A stretch of DNA of 64,000 nucleotides, taken from assembly GCA_014526335.1 (NCBI GenBank), contig JACTAT010000032.1, positions 6,388,468 through 6,452,467 on the forward strand. The letters are read 5' to 3'. Origin of the DNA: Chrysaora quinquecirrha. Its lineage: Eukaryota > Cnidaria > Scyphozoa > Semaeostomeae > Pelagiidae. Below the pieces are notes generated by a model that ran no database searches, was not told the origin of the DNA, and saw only the letters and a program-made list of their open reading frames with translations. The position numbers and the translations under genes are program-made. Within the stretch, counting starts at the first letter, position 1, and each line of letters opens with the position of its first letter. Of this stretch, positions 23,459 to 35,808 are shown in pieces.

Positions 23459-24118
23459 ACTACTCCCTCGCTTAGCCTCGAACTAACTAAATAAATACTT
23501 AATAACTAGCCTGCTACCGTTTGTAAGTGTAACTAATATGCCAACTAACTAACTAACGAACTAACTAGCTTACTTACTATCCAACTAACTAGCTAACTAA
23601 TGAACTAACTGACTTACGCAAGTAAGTTAAGCATGTTAACTAAGCAACGAACTGACGAAGTAGCTAACCATTTCATGCTACCTACGTAAAGAAGGCCTCT
23701 ACTTAGGTAGCAACTAACTGTAAACACTTGTGACCACACCCCACACCCAGCTGTAGAACTGCCTTCCACCTTTACCACTGTGAGTATCATATGTAGCCCA
23801 CTTTTAGCATTATATATAACCAACCGGGCCTAAGCTAAGTACTGTTCATATAAGTATCACCAATCAACAAACGGCCTAACTAAGTAGTGCTACGTAGAGA
23901 AGCGTCTATCTACGTAGCCTCGCTTCTACGATGCCGCAAACCTGTCTGTTTACTGAATAGGGTGGACTGGTGACGAGGTGAACAAGCATCATTCTTTACG
24001 CACATGTAGACATTTTTGGGCGCGCATTTCTCGGCACGTTGGTTTCTGCCACTTTCCTCTTGTTTTATGACTTGCTTTAAGCCTATTCTTGAACTAACAT
24101 GTTGCCCCTCACTTCTAG

Positions 24119-24206
24119 GGCCGGAAAGGGAGCAACCGTGCTTATAAGGTGCCTGCTACACCAGGAGCAGCCGTATTGTGGCAGTCCATTGGCAGATCTT
24201 AGTCAG
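24119..24206 (+). CDS. Possible duplicated or alternative exon preceding the satellite
   Basis: A good acceptor (polypyrimidine, then CTTCTAG) precedes 88 bp that end at the duplicated CAG|GTAAGC donor. In the frame that ends SPLADLSQ it reads [20 protein letters not shown] upstream. It could be an alternative to the exon at 23358, or a by-product of duplication. Confidence 0.3.
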
Positions 24207-24278
24207 GTAAGCCTACATGACAAGCTGTTGTCTTGCCTTGTAGTAAGACTTTACTCGCTCGCTCGCTTATCCTGTGAG

Positions 24279-24984
24279 TATCAAATATACTGTGCATATA
24301 CTTATATATCCACGCTTGCCACCCTCGTCACACTCGTCACCCAAATATACTGTGTATATACTTATATATCCATGCTTGCCACCTTCCGTCACCATCGTCA
24401 CCCAAATATACTTTGTATATACTCATATATATATGCTTGCCACCCTCGTCACCCTTGTCACCCAAATATACTGTGTATATACTTATATATATATGCTTGC
24501 CACCCTTGTCACCATCGTCACCCAAGTATACTGTGTATATACTTATATATATATGCTTGCCACCCTCGTCACCCTCGTCACCCAAATATACTGTGTATAT
24601 ACTTATATATCACCCTTGTCACCCTTGTCACCCTCGTCACCCAAATATACTGTGTATATACTTATATATACCCTTGTCACCCTCGTCACCCTCGTCACCC
24701 TCGTCACCCTTGTCACCCCTGTGTATATACTTATATCACCCTTGTCACCCTCGTCACCCTTGTCACCCTATGTCACCCTGTGTCACCCTTGTCACCCTTG
24801 TCACCCTATGTCACCCTTGTCACCCTCGTCACCCTTGTCACCCTGTCACCCTTGTCACCCTTGTCACCCTTGTCACCCTCGTCACCCTTGTCACCCTTGT
24901 CACCCTTGTCACCCTCGTCACCCTCGTCACCCAAATATACTGTGTATATACTTATATATCATGCTTGCCACCCTTGTCACCCTT
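24279..24984. repeat. Composite repeat of about 60 bp leading into the 9-bp satellite
   Basis: The block ATATACTGTGTATATACTTA with TATATGCTTGC recurs about nine times, at first every 60-63 bp. Each block is separated by two or more CACCCTCGT/CACCCTTGT units. Going downstream the AT-rich block is lost and the number of 9-bp units between blocks rises, until only 9-mers remain. Confidence 0.85.
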
Positions 24985-27900
24985 GTCACCCTTGTCACCC
25001 TTGTCACCCTGTCACCCTTGTCACCCTCGTGTCACCCTTGTCACCCCTTGTGTCACCCTCGTCACCCTGTCACCCTGTGTCACCCTTGTCACCCTTGTCA
25101 CCCTTGTCACCCTCGTCACCCAAATCACCCTGTGTCACCCTTGTCACCCTTGTCACCCTTGTCACCCTTGTCACCCTTGTCACCCCTTGTCACCCTTGTC
25201 ACCCTCGTCACCCTCGTCACCCTTGTCACCCTCGTCACCCTTGTCACCCTTGTCACCCTTGTCACCCTTGTCACCCTTGTCACCCTTGTCACCCTTGTCA
25301 CCCTTGTCACCCCTGTCACCCTTGTCACCCTTGTCACCCTTGTCACCCTTGTCACCCTTGTCACCCTTGTCACCCTTGTCACCCTTGTCACCCTTGTCAC
25401 CCTTGTCACCCTTGTCACCCTTGTCACCCTGTCACCCTGTCACCCTTGTCACCCTTGTCACCCTTGTCACCCTTGTCACCCTCACCCTTGTCACCCCTGT
25501 CACCCTTGTCACCCTTGTCACCCTTGTCACCCCCTTGTCACCCTGTGTCACCCTTGTCACCCTTGTCACCCTTGTCACCCTCGTCACCCTTGTCACCCTT
25601 GTCACCCTTGTCACCCTTGTCACCCTTGTCACCCTCGTCACCCCTTGTCACCCTTGTCACCCTTGTCACCCTTGTCACCCTTGTCACCCTCGTCACCCTT
25701 GTCACCCTTGTCACCCTTGTCACCCTTGTCACCCTTGTCACCCTTGTCACCCTTGTCACCCTTGTCACCCTTGTCACCCTTGTCACCCTTGTCACCCTTG
25801 TCACCCTTGTCACCCTTGTCACCCTTGTCACCCTTGTCACCCTTGTCACCCTTGTCACCCTTGTCACCCTTGTCACCCTTGTCACCCTTGTCACCCTTGT
25901 CACCCTTGTCACCCTTGTCACCCTTGTCACCCTGTCACCCTTGTCACCCTGTCACCCTTGTCACCCTTGTCACCCTTGTCACCCTTGTCACCCTTGTCAC
26001 CCTTGTCCCTTGTCACCCTCACCCTGTCACCCTTGTCACCCTTGTCACCCTTGTCACCCTTGTCACCCTTGTCACCCTTGTCACCCTCGTCACCCTTGTC
26101 ACCCTTGTCACCCTTGTCTATGTCACCCTTGTCACCCTCGTCACCCTTGTCACCCCCTTGTCACCCTTGTCACCCTTGTCACCCTTGTCACCCTCACCCT
26201 GTCACCCTTGTCACCCTTGTCACCCTTGTCACCCTTGTCACCCTTGTCACCCTTGTCACCCTTGTCACCCTTGTCACCCTTGTCACCCTTGTCACCCTTG
26301 TCACCCTCGTCACCCTTGTCACCCTTGTCACCCTTGTCACCCTTGTCACCCTTGTCACCCTTGTCACCCTTGTCACCCTTGTCACCCTTGTCACCCTTGT
26401 CACCCTTGTCACCCTTGTCACCCTTGTCACCCTTGTCACCCTTGTCACCCTTGTCACCCTTGTCACCCTTGTCACCCTTGTCACCCTTGTCACCCTTGTC
26501 ACCCTCGTCACCCTTGTCACCCTTGTCACCCTTGTCACCCTTGTCACCCTTGTCACCCTTGTCACCCTTGTCACCCTTGTCACCCTTGTCACCCTTGTCA
26601 CCCCTTGTCACCCTTGTCACCCTTGTCACCCTTGTCACCCTTGTCACCCTGTGTCACCCTTGTCACCCTTGTCACCCTTGTCACCCTTGTCACCCTTGTC
26701 ACCCTTGTCACCCTTGTCACCCTTGTCACCCTTGTCACCCTTGTCACCCTTGTCACCCTTGTCACCCTTGTCACCCTTGTCACCCTTGTCACCCTTGTCA
26801 CCCTTGTCACCCTTGTCACCCTTGTCACCCTTGTCACCCTTGTCACCCTTGTCACCCTTGTCACCCTTGTCACCCTTGTCACCCTTGTCACCCTTGTCAC
26901 CCTTGTCACCCTTGTCACCCTTGTCACCCTTGTCACCCTTGTCACCCTTGTCACCCTTGTCACCCTTGTCACCCTTGTCACCCTTGTCACCCTTGTCACC
27001 CTTGTCACCCTTGTCACCCTTGTCACCCTTGTCACCCCTGTGTCACCCTTGTCACCCTTGTCACCCTTGTCACCCTTGTCACCCTTGTCACCCTTGTCAC
27101 CCTTGTCACCCTTGTCACCCTTGTCACCCTTGTCACCCTTGTCACCCTTGTCACCCTTGTCACCCTTGTCACCCTTGTCACCCTTGTCACCCTTGTCACC
27201 CTTGTCACCCTTGTCACCCTTGTCACCCTTGTCACCCTGTCACCCTTGTCACCCTTGTCACCCTCGTCACCCTGTGTCTTGTCACCCTCGTCACCCTTGT
27301 CACCCTTGTCACCCTTGTCACCCTTGTCACCCTTGTCACCCTTGTCACCCTTGTCACCCTTGTCACCCTTGTCACCCTTGTCACCCTTGTCACCCTTGTC
27401 ACCCTTGTCACCCTTGTCACCCTTGTCACCCTTGTCACCCTTGTCACCCTTGTCACCCTTGTCACCCTTGTCACCCTTGTCACCCTTGTCACCCTTGTCA
27501 CCCTTGTCACCCTTGTCACCCTTGTCACCCTTGTCACCCTTGTCACCCTTGTCACCCTTGTCACCCTTGTCACCCTTGTCACCCTTGTCACCCTTGTCAC
27601 CCTTGTCACCCCTTGTCACCCTTGTCACCCCCTTGTCACCCTTGTCACCCTTGTCACCCCCTTGTCACCCCTTGTCACCCTTGTCACCCTGTGTCACCCT
27701 TGTCACCCTTGTCACCCTCACACCTTGTCACCCTTGTCACCCTTGTCACCCTTGTCACCCTTGTCACCCTTGTCACCCTTGTCACCCTTGTCACCCTCGT
27801 CACCCCACCCTCGTCACCCTTGTCACCCCTTGTCACCCTCTTGTCACCCTTGTCACCCTTGTCACCCTTGTCACCCTTGTCACCCTTGTCACCCTTGTCA

Positions 27901-30900
27901 CCCTTGTCACCCTTGTCACCCTTGTCACCCTTGTCACCCTTGTCACCTTGTCACCCTTGTCACCCTTGTCACCCTTGTCACCCTTGTCACCCTTGTCACC
28001 CTTGTCACCCTTGTCACCCTTGTCACCCTTGTCACCCTTGTCACCCTTGTCACCCCGTCACCCTGTCACCCTTGTCACCCTGTCACCCTTGTCACCCTGT
28101 CACCCTTGTCACCCTTGTCACCCTTGTCACCCTTGTCACCCTTGTCACCCTTGTCACCCTTGTCACCCTTGTCACCCTCGTCACCCTTGTCACCCTTGTT
28201 GTCACCCTTGTCACCCTTGTCACCCTTGTCACCCTTGTCACCCTTGTCACCCTTGTCACCCTTGTCACCCTTGTCACCCTTGTCACCCTTGTCACCCTTG
28301 TCACCCTTGTCACCCTTGTCACCCTTGTCACCCTTGTCACCCTTGTCACCCTTGTCACCCTTGTCACCCTTGTCACCCTTGTCACCCTTGTCACCCTTGT
28401 CACCCTTGTCACCCTTGTCACCCTTGTCACCCTTGTCACCCTTGTCACCCTTGTCACCCTTGTCACCCTTGTCACCCTTGTCACCCTTGTCACCCTTGTC
28501 ACCCCTTGTCACCCTTGTCACCCTTGTCACCCTTGTCACCCTTGTCACCCTTGTCACCCTTGTCACCCTTGTCACCCTTGTCACCCTTGTCACCCCCTTG
28601 TCACCCTTGTCACCCTTGTCACCCTCGTCACCCTTGTCACCCTCGTCCCCTTGTCACCCTTGTCACCCTCGTCACCCTTGTCACCCTTGTCACCCTTGTC
28701 ACCCTTGTCACCCTTGTCACCCTTGTCACCCTTGTCACCCTTGTCACCCTTGTCACCCTTGTCACCCTTGTCACCCTTGTCACCCTTGTCACCCTTGTCA
28801 CCCTGTCACCCTTGTCACCCTTGTCACCCTTGTCACCCTTGTCACCCTTGTCACCCTTGTCACCCTTGTCACCCTTGTCACCCTTGTCACCCTTGTCACC
28901 CTTGTCACCCTTGTCACACCCTTGTCACCCTTGTCACCCTTGTCACCCTTGTCACCCTTGTCACCCTTGTCACCCTTGTCACCCTTGTCACCCTTGTCAC
29001 CCTTGTCACCCTTGTCACCCTTGTCACCCTTGTCACCCTTGTCACCCTTGTCACCCTTGTCACCCTTGTCACCCTTGTCACCCTTGTCACCCTTGTCACC
29101 CTTGTCACCCTTGTCACCCTTGTCACCCTTGTCACCCTTGTCACCCTTGTCACCCTTGTCACCCTTGTCACCCTTGTCACCCTTGTCACCTTGTCACCCT
29201 TGTCACCCTTGTCACCCTTGTCACCCTTGTCACCCTGTCACCCTTGTCACCCTTGTCACCCTTGTCACCCTTGTCACCCTTGTCACCCTTGTCACCCTTG
29301 TCACCCTTGTCACCCTTGTCACCCTTGTCACCCTTGTCACCCTTGTCACCCTTGTCACCCTCGTCACCCTTGTCACCCTTGTCACCCTTGTCACCCTTGT
29401 CACCCTTGTCACCCTTGTCACCCTTGTCACCCTTGTCACCCTTGTCACCCTTGTCCCTCGTCACCCTTGTCCCTTGTCACCCTTGTCACCCTTGTCACCC
29501 TTGTCACCCTTGTCACCCTTGTGTCACCCTTGTCACCCTTGTCACCCTTGTCACCCTTGTCACCCTTGTCTTGTCACCCTTGTCACCCTTGTCACCCTTG
29601 TCACCCTTGTCACCCTTGTCACCCTTGTCACCCTTGTCACCCTTGTCACCCTTGTCACCCTTGTCACCCTTGTCACCCTTGTCACCCTTGTCACCCTTGT
29701 CACCCTTGTCACCCTCGTCACCCTTGTTGTCGTCACCCTTGTCACCCTTGTCACCCTTGTCACCCCTTGTCACCCTTGTCACCCTTGTCACCCTTGTCAC
29801 CCTTGTCACCCTTGTCACCCTTGTCACCCTTGTCACCCTTGTCACCCTTGTCACCCTTGTCACCCTTGTCACCCTTGTCACCCTTGTCACCCTTGTCACC
29901 CTTGTCACCCTTGTCACCCTTGTCACCCTTGTCACCCTTGTCACCCTTGTCACCCTTGTCACCCTTGTCACCCTTGTCACCCTTGTCACCCTTGTCACCC
30001 TTGTCACCCTTGTCACCCTTGTCACCCTTGTCACCCTTGTCACCCTGTGTCACCCTCGTCACCCTTGTCACCCTTGTCACCCTTGTCACCCTTGTCACCC
30101 TTGTCACCCTTGTCACCCTTGTCACCCTTGTCACCCTTGTCACCCTTGTCACCCTTGTCACCCTTGTCACCCTTGTCACCCTTGTCACCCTTGTCACCCT
30201 TGTCACCCTTGTCACCCTCGTCACCCTTGTCACCCTTGTCACCCCTTGTCACCCTTGTCACCCTTGTCACCCTTGTCACCCTTGTCACCCTTGTCACCCT
30301 TGTCACCCTTGTCACCCTTGTCACCCTTGTCACCCTTGTCACCCTTGTCACCCTTGTCACCCTTGTGTCACCCTTGTCACCCTTGTCACCCTTGTCACCC
30401 TTGTCACCTTGTCACCCTTGTCACCCTTGTCACCCTTGTCACCCTTGTCACCCTTGTCACCCTTGTCACCCTTGTCACCCTTGTCACCCTTGTCACCCTT
30501 GTCACCCTTGTCACCCTTGTCACCCACCCTTGTCACCCTGTCACCCTTGTCACCCTTGTCACCCTTGTCACCCTTGTCACCCTTGTCACCCTTGTCACCC
30601 TTGTCACCCTTGTCACCCTTGTCACCCTTGTCACCCTTGTCACCCTTGTCACCCTTGTCACCCTTGTCACCCTTGTCACCCTGTGTCACCCTTGTCACCC
30701 TTGTCACCCTTGTCACCCTTGTGTCACCCTTGTCACCCTTGTCACCCTTGTCACCCTTGTCACCCTTGTCACCCTTGTCACCCTTGTCACCCTTGTCACC
30801 CTGTCACCCTTGTCACCCTTGTCACCCTTGTCACCCTTGTCACCCTTGTCACCCTTGTCACCCTTGTCACCCTTGTCACCCTTGTCACCCTTGTCACCCT

Positions 30901-33900
30901 TGTCACCCTTGTCACCCTTGTCACCCTTGTCACCCTTGTCACCCTTGTCACCCTTGTCACCCTTGTCACCCCTTGTCACCCTTGTCACCCTTGTCACCCT
31001 TGTCACCCTTGTCACCCTTGTCACCCTTGTCACCCTTGTCACCCTTGTCACCCTTGTCACCCTTGTCACCCTTGTCACCCTTGTCACCCTTGTCACCCTT
31101 GTCACCCTTGTCACCCTTGTCACCCTTGTCACCCTTGTCACCCTTGTCACCCTTGTCACCCTGTCACCCTTGTCACCCTTGTCACCCTTGTCACCCTTGT
31201 CACCCCTTGTCACCCTGTCACCCTTGTCACCCTTGTCACCCTTGTCACCCCTTGTTGTCCCTTGTCACCCTTGTCACCCTTGTCACCCTTGTCACCCTTG
31301 TCACCCTTGTCACCCTTGTCACCCTTGTCACCCTTGTCACCCTTGTCACCCTTGTCACCCTTGTCACCCTTGTCACCCTTGTCACCCTTGTCACCCTTGT
31401 CACCCTTGTCACCCTTGTCACCCTTGTCACCCTTGTCACCCTTGTCACCCTTGTCACCCTTGTCACCCTTGTCACCCTGTCACCCTTGTCACCCTTGTCA
31501 CCCTTGTCACCCTTGTCACCCTTGTCACCCTTGTCACCCTTGTCACCCTTGTCACCCTTGTCACCCTTGTCACCCTTGTCACCCTTGTCACCCTTGTCAC
31601 CCTTGTCACCCTCACCTGTCACCCTTGTCACCCTTGTCACCCTTGTCACCCTTGTCACCCTTGTCACCCTTGTCACCCTTGTCACCCTTGTCACCCTTGT
31701 CACCCTTGTCACCCTGTCACCCTTGTCACCCTTGTCACCCTTGTCACCCTTGTCACCCTTGTCACCCTTGTCACCCTTGTCACCCTTGTCACCCTTGTCA
31801 CCCTTGTCACCCTTGTCACCCTTGTCACCCTTGTCACCCTTGTCACCCTTGTCACCCTTGTCACCCTTGTCACCCTTGTCACCCTTGTCACCCTTGTCAC
31901 CCTTGTCACCCTTGTCACCCTTGTCACCCTTGTGTCACCCTTGTCACCCTTGTCACCCTGTCACCCTTGTCACCCTTGTCACCCTTGTCACCCTTGTCAC
32001 CCTTGTCACCCTTGTCACCCTTGTCACCCTTGTCACCCTTGTCACCCTTGTCACCCTTGTCACCCTTGTCACCCTTGTCACCCTTGTCACCCTTGTCACC
32101 CTTGTCACCCTTGTCACCCTTGTCACCCTTGTCACCCTTGTCACCCTTGTCACCCTTGTCACCCTTGTCACCCTTGTCACCCTTGTCACCCCTTGTCACC
32201 CTTGTCACCCTTGTCACCCTGTCACCCTTGTCACCCTCGTCACCCTTGTCACCCTTGTCACCCTTGTCACCCTTGTCACCCTTGTCACCCTTGTCACCCT
32301 TGTCACCCTTGTCACCCCCTTGTCACCCTTGTCACCCTTGTCACCCTTGTCACCCTTGTCACCCCTTGTCACCCTTGTCACCCTCGTCACCCTTGTCACC
32401 CTTGTCACCCTTGTCACCCGTGTCACCCTTGTCACCCTTGTCACCCTTGTCACCCTTGTCACCCTTGTCACCCCTTGTCACCCTTGTCACCCTTGTCACC
32501 CTTGTCACCCTTGTCACCCTTGTCACCCTTGTCACCCTTGTCACCCTTGTCACCCTTGTCACCCTTGTCACCCTTGTCACCCTTGTCACCCTTGTCACCC
32601 TTGTCACCCTTGTCACCCTTGTCACCCTTGTCACCCTTGTCACCCTTGTCACCCTTGTCACCCTTGTCACCCTTGTCACCCTTGTCACCCTTGTCACCCT
32701 TGTCACCCTTGTCACCCTTGTCACCCTTGTCACCCTTGTCACCCTTGTCACCCTTGTCACCCTTGTCACCCTTGTCACCCTTGTCACCCTTGTCACCCCA
32801 CCCTCGTCACCCTTGTCACCCTTGTCACCCTTGTCACCCTTGTCACCCCTTGTCACCCTTGTCACCCCTGTCACCCTGTCACCCTTGTCACCCTTGTCAC
32901 CCTTGTCACCCTTGTCACCCTTGTCACCCTTGTCACCCTTGTCACCCTTGTCACCCTTGTCTTGTCACCCTGTCACCCTGTCACCCTTGTCACCCCTGTC
33001 ACCCTGTGTCACCCTTGTCACCCTTGTCACCCTGTCACCCTTGTCACACCCTTGTCACCCTTGTCACCCTTGTCACCCTTGTCACCCTTGTCACCCTTGT
33101 CACCCTTGTCACCCTTGTCACCCTTGTCACCCTTGTCACCCTTGTCACCCTTGTCACCCTTGTCACCCTTGTCACCCCTGTCACCCTTGTCACCCTTGTC
33201 ACCCTTGTCACCCTTGTCACCCTTGTCACCCTTGTCACCCTTGTCACCCTTGTCACCCTTGTCACCCTTGTCACCCTTGTCACCCTTGTCACCCTTGTCA
33301 CCCTTGTCACCCTCGTCACCCTTGTCACCCTTGTCACCCTTGTCACCCTTGTCACCCTCGTCACCCTTGTCACCCTTGTCACCCTTGTCACCCTTGTCAC
33401 CCTTGTCACCCTTGTCACCCTTGTCACCCTTGTCACCCTTGTCACCCTTGTCACCCTTGTCACCCTTGTCACCCTGTGTCACCCTTGTCACCCTGTCACC
33501 CTTGTCACCCTTGTCACCCTTGTCACCCTTGTCACCCTTGTCACCCTTGTCACCCTTGTCACCCTTGTCACCCTGTCACCCTGTCACCCTTGTCACCCTT
33601 GTCACCCTTGTCACCCTTGTCACCCTTGTCACCCTTGTCACCCTTGTCACCCTTGTCACCCCGTCACCCTTGTCACCCTTGTCACCCTTGTCACCCTGTC
33701 ACCCCTTGTCACCCTTGTCACCCTTGTCACCCTTGTCACCCTTGTCACCCTTGTCACCCTTGTCACCCTTGTCACCCTTGTCACCCTTGTCACCCTTGTC
33801 ACCCTTGTCACCCTTGTCACCCTTGTCACCCTTGTCACCCTTGTCACCCTTGTCACCCTTGTCACCCTTGTCACCCTTGTCACCCTTGTCACCCTTGTCA

Positions 33901-35183
33901 CCCTTGTCACCCTTGTCACCCTTGTCACCCTTGTCACCCCCTGTCACCCTTGTCACCCTTGTCACCCTTGTCACCCTTGTCACCCTTGTCACCCTTGTCA
34001 CCCTTGTCACCCTGTCACCCTTGTCACCCTTGTCACCCTTGTCACCCTTGTCACCCTTGTCACCCTTGTCACCCTTGTCACCCTTGTCACCCTTGTCACC
34101 CTTGTCACCCTTGTTGTCACCCTTGTCACCCTTGTCACCCTTGTCACCCTTGTCACCCTTGTCACCCACCCTTGTCACCCTTGTCACCCCTCGTCACCCT
34201 TGTCACCCTTGTCACTTGTGTCACCCTTGTCACCCTTGTCACCCTTGTCACCCTTGTCACCCTTGTCACCCTTGTCACCCTTGTCACCCTTGTCACCCTG
34301 TCACCCTTGTCACCCTTGTCACCCTTGTCACCCTTGTCACCCTTGTCACCCTTGTCACCCTTGTCACCCTTGTCACCCTTGTCACCCTTGTCACCCTTGT
34401 CACCCTTGTCACCCTTGTCACCCTTGTCACCCTTGTCACCCTTGTCACCCTGTCACCCTTGTCACCCTTGTCACCCTTGTCACCCTTGTCACCCTGTCAC
34501 CCTTGTCACCCTTGTGTCACCCTTGTCACCCTTGTCACCCTTGTCACCCTTGTCACCCTTGTCACCCCCTTGTCACCCTTGTCACCCTGTCACCCTTGTC
34601 ACCCTTGTCACCCTCACCCTTGTCACCCTTGTCACCCTTGTCACCCCTTGTCACCCTTGTCACCCTTGTCACCCTTGTCACCCTTGTCACCCTTGTCACC
34701 CTTGTCACCCTTGTCACCCTTGTCACCCTTGTCACCCTTGTCACCCTTGTCACCCTTGTCACCCTTGTCACCCTTGTCACCCTTGTCACCCTTGTCACCC
34801 TTGTCACCCTTGTCACCCTTGTCACCCTTGTCACCCTTGTCACCCTTGTCACCCTTGTCACCCTTGTCACCCTTGTCACCCTTGTCACCCTTGTCACCCT
34901 TGTCACCCTTGTCACCCTTGTCACCCTTGTCACCCTTGTCACCCTTGTCACCCCTCGTCACCCTTGTCACCCTTGTCACCCTTGTCACCCTTGTCACCCT
35001 TGTCACCCTTGTCACCCTTGTGTCACCCTTGTCACCCTTGTCACCCTTGTCACCCTTGTCACCCTTGTCACCCTTGTCACCCTTGTCACCCTTGTCACCC
35101 TTGTCACCCTTGTCACCCTTGTCACCCTTGTCACCCTTGTCACCCTTGTCACCCTTGTCACCCTCGTCACCCTTGTCACCCTG
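24985..35183. repeat. 9-bp satellite (CACCCTTGT)n, about 10.2 kb and over 1,100 units
   Basis: Almost pure tandem CACCCTTGT fills the interval, with scattered CACCCTCGT variants and slips such as CACCCTGT, CACCCCTTGT and TTGTGTCACC. As 9 is divisible by 3 and the unit contains no plus-strand stop, all three plus frames stay open for more than 3,600 codons (Val-Thr-Leu, Ser-Pro-Leu or His-Pro-Cys repeats). On the minus strand the array reads GGGTGACAA, a G3 tract every 9 nt. These are consequences of the repeat, not evidence for proteins. Confidence 0.97.
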
Positions 35184-35219
35184 TTCAAAGGGTTTCTAAT
35201 TTTTTCTTTCTATACGTAG

Positions 35220-35308
35220 AAGAAGAAGAAGGAGAAAAGGAAAAAGATGTCAAGGATTCTGAGATGGAAGAAGATTCAAACGAAGAAGAGGAAGTTGGGG
35301 AGAGTAAA
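35220..35308 (+). CDS. Possible acidic or basic exon after the satellite, cut by an assembly gap
   Basis: The array ends in TTCTAATTTTTTCTTTCTAT and ACGTAG, a good polypyrimidine tract and acceptor. The following sequence is open up to the N gap. One frame is strongly acidic ([20 protein letters not shown]), which looks like natural disordered protein. The frame expected from the phase-0 donor at 23408 is instead Lys/Arg-rich ([18 protein letters not shown]). The frame cannot be settled without transcripts. Confidence 0.35.
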
Positions 35309-35808
35309 NNNNNNNNNNNNNNNNNNNNNNNNNNNNNNNNNNNNNNNNNNNNNNNNNNNNNNNNNNNNNNNNNNNNNNNNNNNNNNNNNNNNNNNNNNNN
35401 NNNNNNNNNNNNNNNNNNNNNNNNNNNNNNNNNNNNNNNNNNNNNNNNNNNNNNNNNNNNNNNNNNNNNNNNNNNNNNNNNNNNNNNNNNNNNNNNNNNN
35501 NNNNNNNNNNNNNNNNNNNNNNNNNNNNNNNNNNNNNNNNNNNNNNNNNNNNNNNNNNNNNNNNNNNNNNNNNNNNNNNNNNNNNNNNNNNNNNNNNNNN
35601 NNNNNNNNNNNNNNNNNNNNNNNNNNNNNNNNNNNNNNNNNNNNNNNNNNNNNNNNNNNNNNNNNNNNNNNNNNNNNNNNNNNNNNNNNNNNNNNNNNNN
35701 NNNNNNNNNNNNNNNNNNNNNNNNNNNNNNNNNNNNNNNNNNNNNNNNNNNNNNNNNNNNNNNNNNNNNNNNNNNNNNNNNNNNNNNNNNNNNNNNNNNN
35801 NNNNNNNN
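35309..35808. other. Assembly gap, 500 N
   Basis: Exactly 500 N, a placeholder of fixed size, so the true distance is unknown. It removes the continuation of the exon at 35220. Confidence 0.99.

Noticed and set aside
25125..35015. Minus-strand Gly-Asp-Lys repeats that look like collagen triplets
   Set aside because: GGTGACAAG repeated is just the complement of the nonamer; there is no Pro at X or Y positions, no signal peptide and frames switch at each slip.
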